This document shows, piece by piece, positions 33,842 to 45,000 of a stretch of DNA of 64,000 nt. The notes below the pieces were generated by a model that saw nothing but the letters and a program-made list of their open reading frames with translations, was not told where the DNA came from and searched no databases. Source of the stretch: Podospora pseudoanserina (taxonomy: Eukaryota > Ascomycota > Sordariomycetes > Sordariales > Podosporaceae); contig NC_085923.1 in NCBI RefSeq assembly GCF_035222485.1, positions 2,046,001 to 2,110,000 on the forward strand. Direction: 5' to 3'. Numbering within the stretch: the first letter of the stretch is position 1; each line of letters starts with the position of its first letter. The position numbers and the translations under genes are program-made.

Positions 33842-36078
33842 GATGATGGGTGAGATTGGAGAGTGAGATGCTGCTGTCTGGTGTCGCCGCGGTCACTGAC
33901 TCTCATGGCGATGCGCGGACAGTAGCGGTAGGAGAGAGAGCTGACAAGAAGACAAATTACCTCTCCAGGAGGATGAAGGTAGGTAAGGTAAGGTAAGGTA
34001 AGGTAAGGTAGGTATGTAGGGGAGTAAGTGGTCGGGTGTCACAGTCGAGAAAGGGAGCGGTTCATAGCTGCCCAAGAAGACAGACGGGAGTGGTGTGAAG
34101 GATGATAAAAGGTAGGGGTGACTTGGCAAGATGTATGTACTTACAGGACATGATGGATGGCGGCGCGAGAGCGTTTTCACGTCGCAGTCACCAGGGGGAA
34201 TCGGGAACAGTTGGGGGCCCCTGGACTCGGCAACGAAAATGGGGCGAACGGCAGACTGGGACTGGCTGGGACCGCTGGAACAAAGGTGGGGTTGCCCTAA
34301 GCCGGTCCGGGATACAAAGACAAAGTCTCCGCCCGGCCAAACGCTGTCTGCTGAACTGCCAAACGCACCCAAGAACAGCGATCTCGAGTTATGAGAATCT
34401 CTCTCTGTGTGTTGCGTCCCTGGAAACCAACCGTCAGTCCAATGCCATCCCAACTTTCCACCACTTGTCAAAACACCACTCCGTTTTGCCCTGCGTTAGT
34501 TTGCAACCCGCAGCTTGCCCCAAGCAGGTGGTCCCCTTTGTCAATCACCGCCCACCGCCCGACATCGAGGAATTCCATATCTCGAATCAACATTACGAAT
34601 GTCCCTTCTTGGACAGACAGCAAAAGGGAAAAAGAACGTACCACGTCACACGTTTCTACCACACTACTACGCTACCACACTTGTCTCTGTTTCCCGCAGG
34701 TGTCGGGACTGTCCCTAGACTCTCGGATGGCAACGTCTTTTTCGGAGTCGGAGCGGTCTGCGGTTTGACGAACGAATCGAGTCCTCTGCCAAGCGTGGCT
34801 GTGAAGAAGTTTATTGCGTAGTGGGAAGCTCCGATGTGGATTTTGCTTTGCTGTGCTGGAGAACGAACGACGGAAAGAAAGCTGGTAACATAACCCCGCG
34901 ATGTTGGAGAAGAGACGAGGAATCTGCTCTGCTGTTGACGTCGACAGACAGGTACGGTATGTTGTGCCACTGAGAATTATTTTGGTACCAACTTCTTGAT
35001 CTTGGTCCGTGCCGTTCAACGCCTGCCGTGCCGATGCAGGCCTCGAGTGTAGCCGCCCGATTTTGAAACTTTTGATGCTGAGTATAGATGGGACGTTGTT
35101 TCCACTACAGTTAGTCGGACCTACCTTGCTCAACTGAGTGATTCACCGCCTGGCAAGTTATACCAAAAACTCTTGCCAACAAATTGGCAACCTCAACGGC
35201 CTCCTCCAAGACAACACAAACTGGGCACAGCATCAACGACGTAACCAGGGCAGCTGAGAACAAGCTCCTAGCTCCAAAAGCTTGAGCTGCCCCTGTCTAG
35301 CCTGTGGAGAAACGTGGAGAAATGCCTTCATGGGTCTGCCTTGCCCGGGCTATCGATAAGCGAACACCCTGGCTTTTTGGACGTTTCTGGTTGCGTCATG
35401 ATCCTGGCTCGACGATTGTGTCTCGACGCAATTGCCATCTTCAAAAGAGATCGACAATTGTCTTTGAAACTCTTACAACCCTCCTTCCAAGATCTTACAA
35501 TACCGTCAACAGCAAGAAGGACACCCCCCCCCAACCCCAAGGAAGGATCCCCAAACTTCCCATTTCCATTTCACTTTTTACATAATGCAGGTATCATCCA
35601 ACGTCACCCCATCAACCGTTTGATGAGGCCCAATCTCGACAAGACATCCATCCTATCGCGTTTTCCCTTTGCGCCTCGCTTTCCTTTCCTCTTCACAGTC
35701 CGAGAAGCGAATCACCGGCAGGCAAAATCCCTCGGCAAAACGCTCTTCAAAACGGCCACGCGCTGTTGAACAAATTCCAATCGACTTTCCCCATTTCCCC
35801 GTTCATCCTATTCACCAACTTTGTACCAACAAGTTACACCAAAACGCACAGCCCACAACTGACCCGTGCGCAAAGGAGGCCTCCGTGATTTCTCTTGCTT
35901 GCCAAGAAATGATAATGTGACGTGAGCACATGGGGTAAGGGTAAGCACTGAAACTGACCCCCACTTATTGAGAACATTCTCATCAATTGGTCTGTGACCT
36001 TTATCAAAATTCAACCTCTCTCACCTTTTTGAAAGACAAGACTCTCATCGCACGCAAGCTTTGAGGCGCAGTTTTGTC

Positions 36079-36080
<2 letters not shown>

Positions 36081-36136
<56 letters not shown>
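36081..36136. repeat. (GT)n-(GA)n compound microsatellite
   Basis: About 19 GT units pass directly into about 8 GA units. This alternating purine-pyrimidine tract can adopt Z-DNA and is probably polymorphic. Confidence 0.95.
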
Positions 36137-36281
36137 AAGGGGGGGATTTGAGTTGGGTTGGGTTGGTGCAGTAGGTCTCCGATCTCTCCGTTCCCAGAAG
36201 GGCGTAGGCTGCCTCCTTACTTCTACCCGATCGTCCGGTTCCGATGACACAGGGTAGTGGAGAGTCTAGAATTTTGCCCCA

Positions 36282-36310
36282 GTTGTTGTTGTTGTTGTTG
36301 TTGTTGTTGT
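36282..36310. repeat. (GTT)n microsatellite
   Basis: Nine to ten perfect GTT units in intergenic DNA. Confidence 0.95.
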
Positions 36311-37268
36311 GGAACGGGGTTTCGGGGGGTGGGCGGTACGGCATGGGGTATGGTGATTATATCTTTTGTGGAACTACTGTCCATGGTAGGTAGGACAGGT
36401 AAGTCGATGCGCTTGACAATAGTTTAAGATGGCTCGCCGTTTGAGACTATCAGCTCGTGGTGGAGGAAGAAATCATCGACACCCGCTGTGGGAGAACCAA
36501 CGCTCTCAGTTAAGTTCATCGGTATACCAGGCATTTGCATTCGCAAAACTCGGGAAGCAAGCCACTAAATACGGGCAAGTAACGGCTCTCATCAGCACCA
36601 AGAGTCTAGCCTTCGGATCAAATCCAGGGACAAAGGGGAGGAAGAACACGTCTGCCCCTCCATTTTATTCCTGTATGACAGATCAAGACCCATTTGGGTA
36701 ATTGTTAAAGCAAAACGGGGTATCCGGTGTGGTCATGTCTACAATGTCAAAGACAACGTTGTGTAAAACATCGGCATGGATGCCCGAGACTGTATACGAT
36801 CAACTGCAGGACCTACACATGCAACAATCAGTCTACAAAGAAAGAATATACGGTGCCGGTGTCATGACCAACCACGTTCGCGTAAATCCAGACCTCCTCT
36901 ACTCCCCTCACCCTATCCAAGTTGTCTCTCTTTCAGTCTGCAAACTGTCAGCATGCTGCAACACTCACTTGGCCCCCTTTCACATCATAATCCCACACTC
37001 CAAATCCCATATCTTCATCAAATAAACAATACCATCATATTCATACCCCATAATCATACCATCCTAACTCATAACGTAATAATCCCTGATACCTATCCAG
37101 TACCGGATATCCCCCCCCTTGGTATTCAATTCCAAAACTCCATGCTTGCTTCAAACCTCCTTTTGATGCTCCCCAATCCAAGAGCAAGAAAAAGCAAAAA
37201 AACAAAAAAAGAAAAAAAAAAAAACAAAAAAAAACCAAAACCCCAAAATCAAATGGGTATCGCGAAGC

Positions 37269-38852
37269 TCAAAGCCCATCCCCAACACCAAACCTCCTCC
37301 CCTTATCCAACTCCCCCTCCCTCTCCTCCGCCCTCAACCTCCCAACCCCATGCCTCCGTTCCAAATGATCATAGTAATCCCCCCTCGACTCCCACACCCT
37401 CTCCGGCATCTTGCAGTCCCCATGATGACAGACATATCTCACCCCCAGCGCAAAACCCTCCCACCTCGTCGTCCTCGCCCTCTCCCTCCTTCTTTGAACC
37501 AGCCACCGGGCATACCTCGCAATCTGTTCCTTTTGCTCCTTGGAACTCAACCACTCCCGCGTGACCTCCTCAATCTCGCTCAAATAGTACTTCTTCCTCA
37601 TCCCCAGCTTGACATCAGGCGCCTCAAACCGGTAATAAGTCTTGTACTTTTTCCCCCTTTCCTGATCCAAAAGACTCTCCCTCGAAGCGGTGGAGTTCGC
37701 AGAAAGAGGAGTAGACGCAGACGAGGTAAAAGCCCGAAGCTTCTCATAAAACCAGGCTTGGTGCTCGTCCGTCCCCAGGCTCAGCAACAAATCAATAGAG
37801 GGCTCGCCGTCGTCGAGCAGCGATGAGATTTCCTTCAGCACTTCAAGAGTAGGGTCGCGAATCTGCTTGCTGCCGTCCACAAACGACCCCGAGCCTAGCT
37901 TGAACGGCTTGAAGGAATACGACGACGGCGCCGTGATGGCCTTTGCGACTTCGGGAATCGAGACCAAACTGCCGGCGTCATCTTCCTCCTCTTCTTTGTA
38001 CGTGCAGAAAGCGTATGGGCGGCGCGGTTGGTGACGCTCGACTTCGGTACACCACGCCAGGGTCTGACATTGAAAGGCATCCTTCCGGAAGCCGGTCGAC
38101 TCATTCGAGGGGGTGGATGATCTCGAAGAGACCGGTGTTGGGAGAGTGGCAGCGACGGCGGTCTTGTTCCTGGTTGTAGAGCTGACGCTAAACTTGGCAA
38201 ACGTATCGAAAAAGGCGCGGGTGCGCTTGGTCGGCCAGGTGCTCCGGCGATAGAGCAGTGGAAAGTCAATCGTGGCGCCGCCGGCAAGGTCCGTGGTGAG
38301 AGGTATGTTCTTGTTCTGGCGGTGGAATTCACTGATGCATTCATCGACGCTCTTCCCAAGCATTCCCAGCATGATGGCGATCAAACCTCCGACACTGGTA
38401 CCCGCGATGTAGTCAAAGTAGTGGCACGGTAGATATTGATCTTCCCTGAAGACGTCTTCGGGGATTTGATCGCGGGGTATCCGCTCAGTCTGGGCGCTCG
38501 ATGAGGCGCGCGGGTCAAGGTCTTGCTCAACCCGCGCAATCTCCTGCATCAGCGCCTGCAGAACTATCAGAGACGAGTACCCCTTGATACCGCCGCCGTC
38601 GAGGGTCAGAATAAGCTTTTTGGACCATGGCGTGGATGTGACATTAAGTTCGGGCGACTGGATACCGGCCCCGGAAGCGGAGCGGGCGCTGGTGACATCG
38701 CTGGTGGGGGAAGGTTTCGGGATGGCTATCGTGACGCGGTTCGCGGTCGGGACTCGACGTGCGGCCGGCCTGGTTCGAAGCGACGACACCTTTTTTGGTA
38801 ACGGAGGACGTGGCTCGTCTTCCTCTTGAGGAGCGCTGACGACGTCTGTCAT
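37269..38852 (-). CDS. Patatin-like phospholipase with C-terminal C2H2-like finger
   Basis: A single exon encodes 527 aa from ATG 38852; a further in-frame ATG at 38906 would add 18 residues. The patatin fold starts at LILTLDGGGIKGYSSL with the oxyanion glycines at 86-91. The nucleophile Ser153 sits in GTSVGG and the second member of the Ser-Asp dyad is probably Asp326 in VDGS, where many patatins have DGG or DGA. The C-terminal end carries C475-x4-C480-x15-H496-x4-H501, a C2H2-like zinc-binding pattern. Patatins hydrolyse acyl chains of membrane phospholipids. In fungi this domain is also a common effector of NLR-type immune receptors, but no NB-ARC or NACHT motif is present here. It is divergent from the HeLo-pseudokinase gene, sharing a 927-nt upstream region. 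Confidence 0.88.
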   Translation of the reverse strand: MTDVVSAPQEEDEPRPPLPKKVSSLRTRPAARRVPTANRVTIAIPKPSPTSDVTSARSASGAGIQSPELNVTSTPWSKKLILTLDGGGIKGYSSLIVLQALMQEIARVEQDLDPRASSSAQTERIPRDQIPEDVFREDQYLPCHYFDYIAGTSVGGLIAIMLGMLGKSVDECISEFHRQNKNIPLTTDLAGGATIDFPLLYRRSTWPTKRTRAFFDTFAKFSVSSTTRNKTAVAATLPTPVSSRSSTPSNESTGFRKDAFQCQTLAWCTEVERHQPRRPYAFCTYKEEEEDDAGSLVSIPEVAKAITAPSSYSFKPFKLGSGSFVDGSKQIRDPTLEVLKEISSLLDDGEPSIDLLLSLGTDEHQAWFYEKLRAFTSSASTPLSANSTASRESLLDQERGKKYKTYYRFEAPDVKLGMRKKYYLSEIEEVTREWLSSKEQKEQIARYARWLVQRRRERARTTRWEGFALGVRYVCHHGDCKMPERVWESRGDYYDHLERRHGVGRLRAEEREGELDKGRRFGVGDGL

Positions 38853-39779
38853 CTCGAGAGCGAAAGAGTCACACACTCTGTTCTTTGGTAGCTCGCGCTG
38901 TGGCAAGAGGTTGTTGAAGAAGTGGAAGATTGCTTCGGTGAGAAAAACAGTGGTATTTCAATGACGTTAGGCGGGCTGGGGAACGCCCAGGATGATTCTG
39001 GTGTGATTACCAAGGCATGGCCCGGCCTGCTGACACTCCCGGGCCAGCCTCAAACCAGCCACGCCGCGGTGGCTCCCACGCTTCCCACGCTCTCGTTCTG
39101 GAGGCCCTTGGCTGTTGGTTGTGTGTGTGGTCGTGTGTGGTCACTTCTGGACTCACCGGACAAGGTGTGCTCCGGTGTCCCGGTGCAAGCCGTGGCGAGG
39201 CTTGGCAAGGCTCAGATGTGCAGAGATGTCATTCGCCGCGAGAAGAGGGTCTCACGTGGGTGTGTTGTGCAGTAGTGATACTGGTGATGATATCGGAAAC
39301 TGGCGGCTTGCTAAGAAGGCGTGTAGGTGACTCACGAAGTAGGTAAAGTCAGGTGAAGTGTTGACTGGGGAGACCTGCAGGAACGAGAAGAGCCTAGACG
39401 TACTCTTGTAATGTCGATAAAGCTGTGCTCCAAAATGCGAGTATGCAGTGTAACGCTGCTGTATACAGACTGACTCTGAGCAGTGCCTCGTTCAGGCAGA
39501 TTGACAGTTTGAAGTTCTTGGGGATCAAGATGCAGGAAACTGATTGGGCGCATTTCGACGACTGAATGAACGACCACAACAGCAGTTGCTAGCACCAGCA
39601 AATCAGCGCTGCTGCCTGAGCCAGTGGAGCAGGCCTGTCACTTCAGCCCTTCAAGACGCATGCCTTCCTTTGATCTTTCAAAGCCTTTTTACTTTTGCTG
39701 GAGGCTTTTTTACTTTCCAAAGGCATTCTTGCTCTTTCCAAAGGCCTACCTTGCTTGGAAGGCATCGTCAACTGCAACC
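38853..39779. promoter_or_regulatory. Shared divergent upstream region of the patatin and HeLo-pseudokinase genes
   Basis: This 927-nt interval contains both start regions and no protein that I can support. The layout allows, but does not prove, co-regulation. The 3' part has AAAGGC-type direct repeats (CCAAAGGC... at about 39716-39745) just before the plus-strand start. Confidence 0.5.
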
Positions 39780-42025
39780 ATGGAAGCCGCAGGGGGGATC
39801 ATCTCCCTCACCTGGGACGTCTTCGACAGCACCATCAGAGGTGTGTACACGTTCATGACTCTTTAGTTGACTAACAAACACGCCTCTTTGGAATATTATA
39901 GGGGCCTGTTCGTCATGCAAATAGGCCTAAAACTATGAAGCTCAAGTGGCTTTGTATCATTGAAACACGTGGTTGGATAGCGTATAGATCTATTGGCATG
40001 ACGACCAGGCCTTGTTTTCTCCAAACCACACGCGTCAGCAAAACTAACAAAGGCCTAGTGTTCCGGTTCCTCACGGCCATGGTTGAGATGCCAAGAGACT
40101 GCGAGAAATATAGGCTGCAGTTGGTCATCGAATACAACCGCGTCCTGGCCTGGGGTAAGGCGGCCGGCCTCATCGATGTGCCCGAAGGCTCGACTCTGGG
40201 TACCGTACTGGGAGCCGAAGGTATCGAGCTTGCAGCTATACTCGCCCGTATACAGTGGCTGCTCTCTGAGTTCCGTGACTACAATGCCCGGTACGGCAAT
40301 GAGCTCAACCCATACGTCTATGACGAGGATGGCAAGCAAATAGCAAAAGAAATTAGGGGCTTGGAGCGAGACGAGGAGAAGCGAGCGTCTATCGACGAAA
40401 CGGATACAACCTCGGCCGCAGATGCCGACATTGTGAAGGATGTCTCGGCTTTGGCGGTGTCCTACGAAAAAGAGAAGAAGGAGCGCAGGCACCTCAAGGG
40501 AACCAACCATATCAGGGGCTTCCTCTCCAAGGCGGGTTACCACACCAAAGACATGCTCACCCACCCCGGCCGAGTGCGGTGGCTCGTCATGGACGGCGAG
40601 GAGTTCAAAAAGCTCCTCGAAGACCTCCACTTCCTTACCGAGCGTCTCCACGAGCTCATAAGAGACCACCGTGACAAGCGCATCGACGACATCACCGCAA
40701 AGACCTACCGGGAGATGATCCTTACCCGCAACGACATCCAAGACCTCCGCGACATGTTTGACGCCGTCTCCGGCCTTGTTGCCACCTCCTCCCGCAACCA
40801 TGCCACCGCTGCCGCCCTAAACAACAACGACAAAACCCTGCAAGACCTTGTCCAACTTAAAAAGCTCTCCCGCACTTCAGACGCCATCCTCTCCCAGCTC
40901 CACGACGACAACCAACCCCTCAAGCTCTCCTCCCTCTCCGACATCATCACAATCACGGTTCCCGAGTACACCCCCGCCACCCTCGACACCTCCTTCGGCT
41001 GGAACGAAGACGAAACCGCCCACCCCGAATACCTCCCCCGGCCCCGCGGCATCCTCACCACCCCCCACGGCGACATTCCAGTATGGATAGAGTGGAAATC
41101 GATCGGGGCCTTCAAACCCAATTCCCTCCAAGACAAGCAATCCGCCCTTCGCACCGTCGCCCTGGCCGAGATGCTTCACCTCCCCAAGCCCGGCTCGCTA
41201 CCCACCTGCGTCGGGTACTTTGACGACAGGGCTTACAACGACACGGAGCGGTACGCCTGGATATTCAAATTCCCCGAGGGCTCTGATTACGACACCCGGA
41301 TTGTATCACTTTATTCCCTCCTCGGCAACAGGACCTACCGCCCGTCTCTGTCACAGCGGGTGGTCCTGGCAGAAAAACTTTGTTCTACCGTCCTCAACAT
41401 TCATGCGGTCAACTGGTTGCACAAGGGGATATTCTCGGAAAATGTGCTTTTCTGCCTTGATGACGGGCGGGTGGCGTACGACCCTACCTCGCCCATCCTC
41501 TCGGGATTTGAGTTTTCTCGTCCCGACGGGACGGCTACGACGGCGAGGGATACGGATATTGTGTGGGATTTGTATCGGTGGCCGGGGATACAGCGGCAGC
41601 GGCCTACGGAGAGGAATTCGAAAAAGACATATGATCTTTATTCTCTGGGGTTGGTGTTGTTGGAGGTGGCGCACTGGGAGAAACTCCATGTTCTTATGGA
41701 GTTGGGGAAGGGGAGGAAAGCCAAGGTGGTCGAGGGCGAGGAGGAAAAGGGGTATCCCAATGTTAGTTTGGAGGAGAGCAAAAACGTGAGGGATTGGCTT
41801 TTGGGTGTCAGGAAAGAGGGGGCGCCGTTTGAGATTAACCCTCTGGCGGAGTTGGGGGGTTTGGTAGGGGAGAGGTACGCGAGGGTGGTGGAGAGGTGCT
41901 TGTGGGCTCATGGGGAGAGGGGGTTTGGTGTGGCGGATGGGCTGTTGGGTGTTGATGGGGGTTTGGTGTTGCAGGAGGCGTTTACCGAGGGGGTGGTGGA
42001 GGAGTTGAGGGGGATTAGGCTTTGA
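39780..42025 (+). CDS. HeLo-type N-terminal domain fused to a pseudokinase (MLKL-like architecture)
   Basis: Two exons, 39780..39840 and 40059..42025; spliced length 2028 nt, 675 aa. The N-terminus MEAAGGIISLTWDVFDSTIR continues after splicing with VFRFLTAMVEMPRDCEKY and RVLAWGKAAGL. This is the pattern of fungal HeLo/prion-inhibition domains: a hydrophobic first helix, then DC..Y..L and WG. A charged helical region spans about 100-330. A kinase-like C-lobe follows: Lys367 in VWIEWKSI may be the beta-3 lysine; the catalytic loop reads H475-K-G-I-F-S-E-N482 instead of HRDxKxxN, so Asp and Lys are lost; the DFG site reads G503-F-E505; an alpha-F helix with YDLYSLGLVLLEV is intact. HeLo domains insert into membranes and kill cells when their partner region triggers them. 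The protein is probably a non-catalytic switch. Confidence is high for the pseudokinase and moderate for HeLo. Confidence 0.85.
39841..40058 (+). other. Intron with two possible 3' splice sites in the HeLo-pseudokinase gene
   Basis: From donor GTGTGT at 39841 the frame-preserving acceptor is GCCTAG ending at 40058, with a CTAAC branch site at about 40043. An equally normal fungal 3' end, CTAAC at about 39871 and ATTATAG ending at 39901, would give a 61-nt intron. Splicing there leads to a stop after eight codons. An in-frame ATG at 39935 lies between the two sites. Confidence 0.65.
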
Positions 42026-45000
42026 GGAAGGGGGTTTGGGAGATGATATGTTGATGATTTGACGCCTTTTGCTGCGTAACTTATGGGTTTGAAGATGATA
42101 GAAAGGAGCCTAGGTATGACTGACAGGCTTTTAAATATATGCGAAAGGGGCCTTTGAAGGTAGGCCATAGGCCAAGGGTATATATGTTTTTACCCAAATG
42201 AAGAAATCCACCAGAAGGATAATAAATAACCTCCTCCATCAGGTAGATCAGAAACATACTCCAACACCTACCTATACAAGCACTTCATTCTTAAGTTTAC
42301 ACAAGTCTACATGAAACCCTCAAGACCAACGCCGAGGGCATGCTGAGATGTGAGTTCAGAGCTGCATAACTCTCAATCTGGGTTGAACCCAAAAGTATTT
42401 TGGAGCTGGACGCTAGCGAACAGCAAGTGTGCTACCAAGTCGTCATCGAAACTCCTAAGTTGCGCCGTCAGTGTATTCTATTAGAACCAGTTCCTCAGAC
42501 CTCTAGAGAAGCTACTATCCACGCAAGCCCTCACCAATCTCGGATGCTCCCAACGTTTTCCAAACTCCTGCTCCAAGCTCCAAGTCAGCGAGTGGGTGCT
42601 AAGCTTTCACGCGTTTCACCACTCCCAAGCATAACAACCCTTTCCCAACACCAGGTCTCATCTATCCATCACGAACCATCATCTCAAACAAACGTTGCAT
42701 GTTTCCCTTATCAAACTACCAGCCCCACCCGCCAGCCAGGGGCCGGCTGTCAACACCCGGGGAGAAGCTCCGGCCGATGAAGGAAAGGGGGGAGTGGGGG
42801 GTCCACGGGATTGATTGACCGAACAAGGGGTGGAATGATCAGGAGGCGATGTAATCATCCCGAAGAAACCGTTAATGAGACTTGTATGCGAGAGACCTCA
42901 GATCGACATACCTTGAAGAACACCAAACATATGTGAGCATCTTGTTGGTGAGTCACCTGGAGAATATGCAACTTACAGTACAAAGTTAGCTTCTCGCCAT
43001 CTTTTAGAATGCACTTCGTTATCAACCTCTTCCTATCCGGCCATACCGACAGAGCGAGGATGAGGCCGCTTATCTTGGCCAAGGGAGGTAGCTCCAGTTT
43101 ATTCCCAGATCTCAACTTCATCTTGGTTCGGCTGATGGAACCGAGAAGGAAATTAAACCATTCTCCATATTGACAGCTGCTAGGCATCCACCGGACATCT
43201 TGTTCAGTATGAAAACGGACGTCATCAATACAGCTTCGGAGTGGCTTCGCTGCTGAATGGATATGGCGGATATTTCCGTGGGATTTACGGGGGAGATTCG
43301 TGCCTGTGAGAGAAAGACGTTGGGAAGAGAGGTCAAACGACTCGGGCAAACATTTGTGCCCGGCGTTTCAGAGCAACAATGTATCCTGTTGCAGAAAGAA
43401 ACTCCCCGTTGCCCAACCTCTCCTCTTGCCTGGGAATCAACACCAGGAGGAAACCAAGCTTCGCACTATCACCCCCTGGACATAGGGTAAGCGGCGGAGC
43501 AGCCCCAAAGGAACCGGGCGGCGGCAGCCATCAAGCAATTGCATGCAGGCGACCGAGATTCACTGACCAATGCCAGCATTCGACCGCCCATTGTCGGTAG
43601 ATATGAAACTCGAAGAAGCTGCACGACGCCTTTCTGCCTGCCTTGATGAGAGAAAGGGTTGGTCAACGTTTTCTGTAGCAAATGCTTCGTGTTGTTGAGC
43701 AACAAAAGCCCCCTGGACCGACGTCTGCGAAGCGAAGCGATGTGGACTGGGCGTCAGCCTGTCATGGCCCTGGCACACTTCATCACGCCCCCGGTCGCCG
43801 TCAGGGTCCAGGATCCACAGGGCTTGCGGGAGAAGCTTCAGAGAACGATGGTGGAAGCTTTTGATGAAGTGTCCAAGCGCCCGTCGTGAACGTGCCACAT
43901 GAATTTCCACCCCCGCCCTTGGGATGCTCAGTTCTCTTCTCGTCTTCTTCTTGGACCAGCTTCACACCACTTTCCTACCATTTGTCAGTGAGCAGTCAGC
44001 AGATATACGTCAAAGGTGGAGTCATAGGACCTTCTGCCGGAGTAGCATCCGCCATGAGCGATTCAGATTCCAGACTGTGAAGCAAGCCGTCTGCCATCTT
44101 TGCATGCCACACACACGCAAAGAGAGCCCCTTCGGCTCTGCTCGTTAAAGGGACTGGCCAACAGCCAATAGAAGCCAAAGAGGGCCGTTCAGCTGTGCAA
44201 ATCCTTGCCCTCTGAGCAGCGAATGCATTGGCTTGGCGAGGGGGTGGTGCGGTGTGGTGCAGGAGGTTTGGAGGTGGTTGCATTTCCCAGACCTCCACCC
44301 CCGGCCCGCCAAGCGCTGAGCTGGCGGCTTGGAAGGCCAAAAGCATTCTAGAAGGATTCCAGAATCCTTCCCCAAGCAGCATAGCGTCAGCTTCAGGTGC
44401 CACTCCCCTGCTCACAACCGCGAGGGGGGGGTCCCACAGCGTCCCACCCCAAAGCAGGGGCTCCGAAATGGGCTGGCTGCCCATGCATTGACCATCGGCA
44501 ACTCCACGAGCACAGTGTGTCCCTGGCGGCGTTATTCTTGGAAATCTCCAATTTCAAAAGACCATAACCAATCTCGCCGTTGCTTCCGGCACCGCTTCGA
44601 TGTTTGTGAGCGAGCCCCCTTATCGAGGGACTTTCCTAGATGACTTGCAACTATGACCACCCTCCCCACATATGATATAAGGCAAGTCACCTGACCACAC
44701 ACCCAATCAGGCCAAGTTTGATTTTGAGCACTAGGCCCAACAGGGCGTTTGACAGGCACCGCAGCCCATATTTTTGAAGTTCGAGCATGAAGTTCACCAC
44801 ACAAGTCATAGTTTCAAAATTAAAGGCACGACACCACCACATAAGTATGTAAAAAGTGGTATGAATCTAAACATCGTTACTACTGGGAAAGCAAATTGCA
44901 CTTGCATGCGTTTCAATAGCTTGTGGTGCGGGTGAGTCCCAATTGATTGATTGATTGATTGTTAGTGTGTGCGCGCCCGAGTAATTTGTGTAGACTGATT

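Larger units (their letters stand above)
33842..37268. other. Long gene-poor region with simple repeats
   Basis: No conserved protein was found on either strand. It contains a (GGTAA)n run at about 33983-34012, the GT/GA and GTT repeats listed separately, and an AT-richer part at 36900-37250 ending in A-rich sequence beside the patatin gene. Confidence 0.5.

Noticed and set aside
34102-34821. A 239-codon plus-strand frame between the exchanger and patatin genes
   Set aside because: It has mixed composition and no domain, and equally long frames occur on the other strand at the same place.
36605-36635. A tRNA B-box-like GGATCAAATCC
   Set aside because: I could not fold an acceptor stem or D-arm around it and no A box sits at the right distance.
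42855-43349. A 164-codon minus-strand frame in the 42-48 kb gap
   Set aside because: It contains no motif I know and no convincing start or intron context. It could be a decayed gene fragment but I cannot support it.
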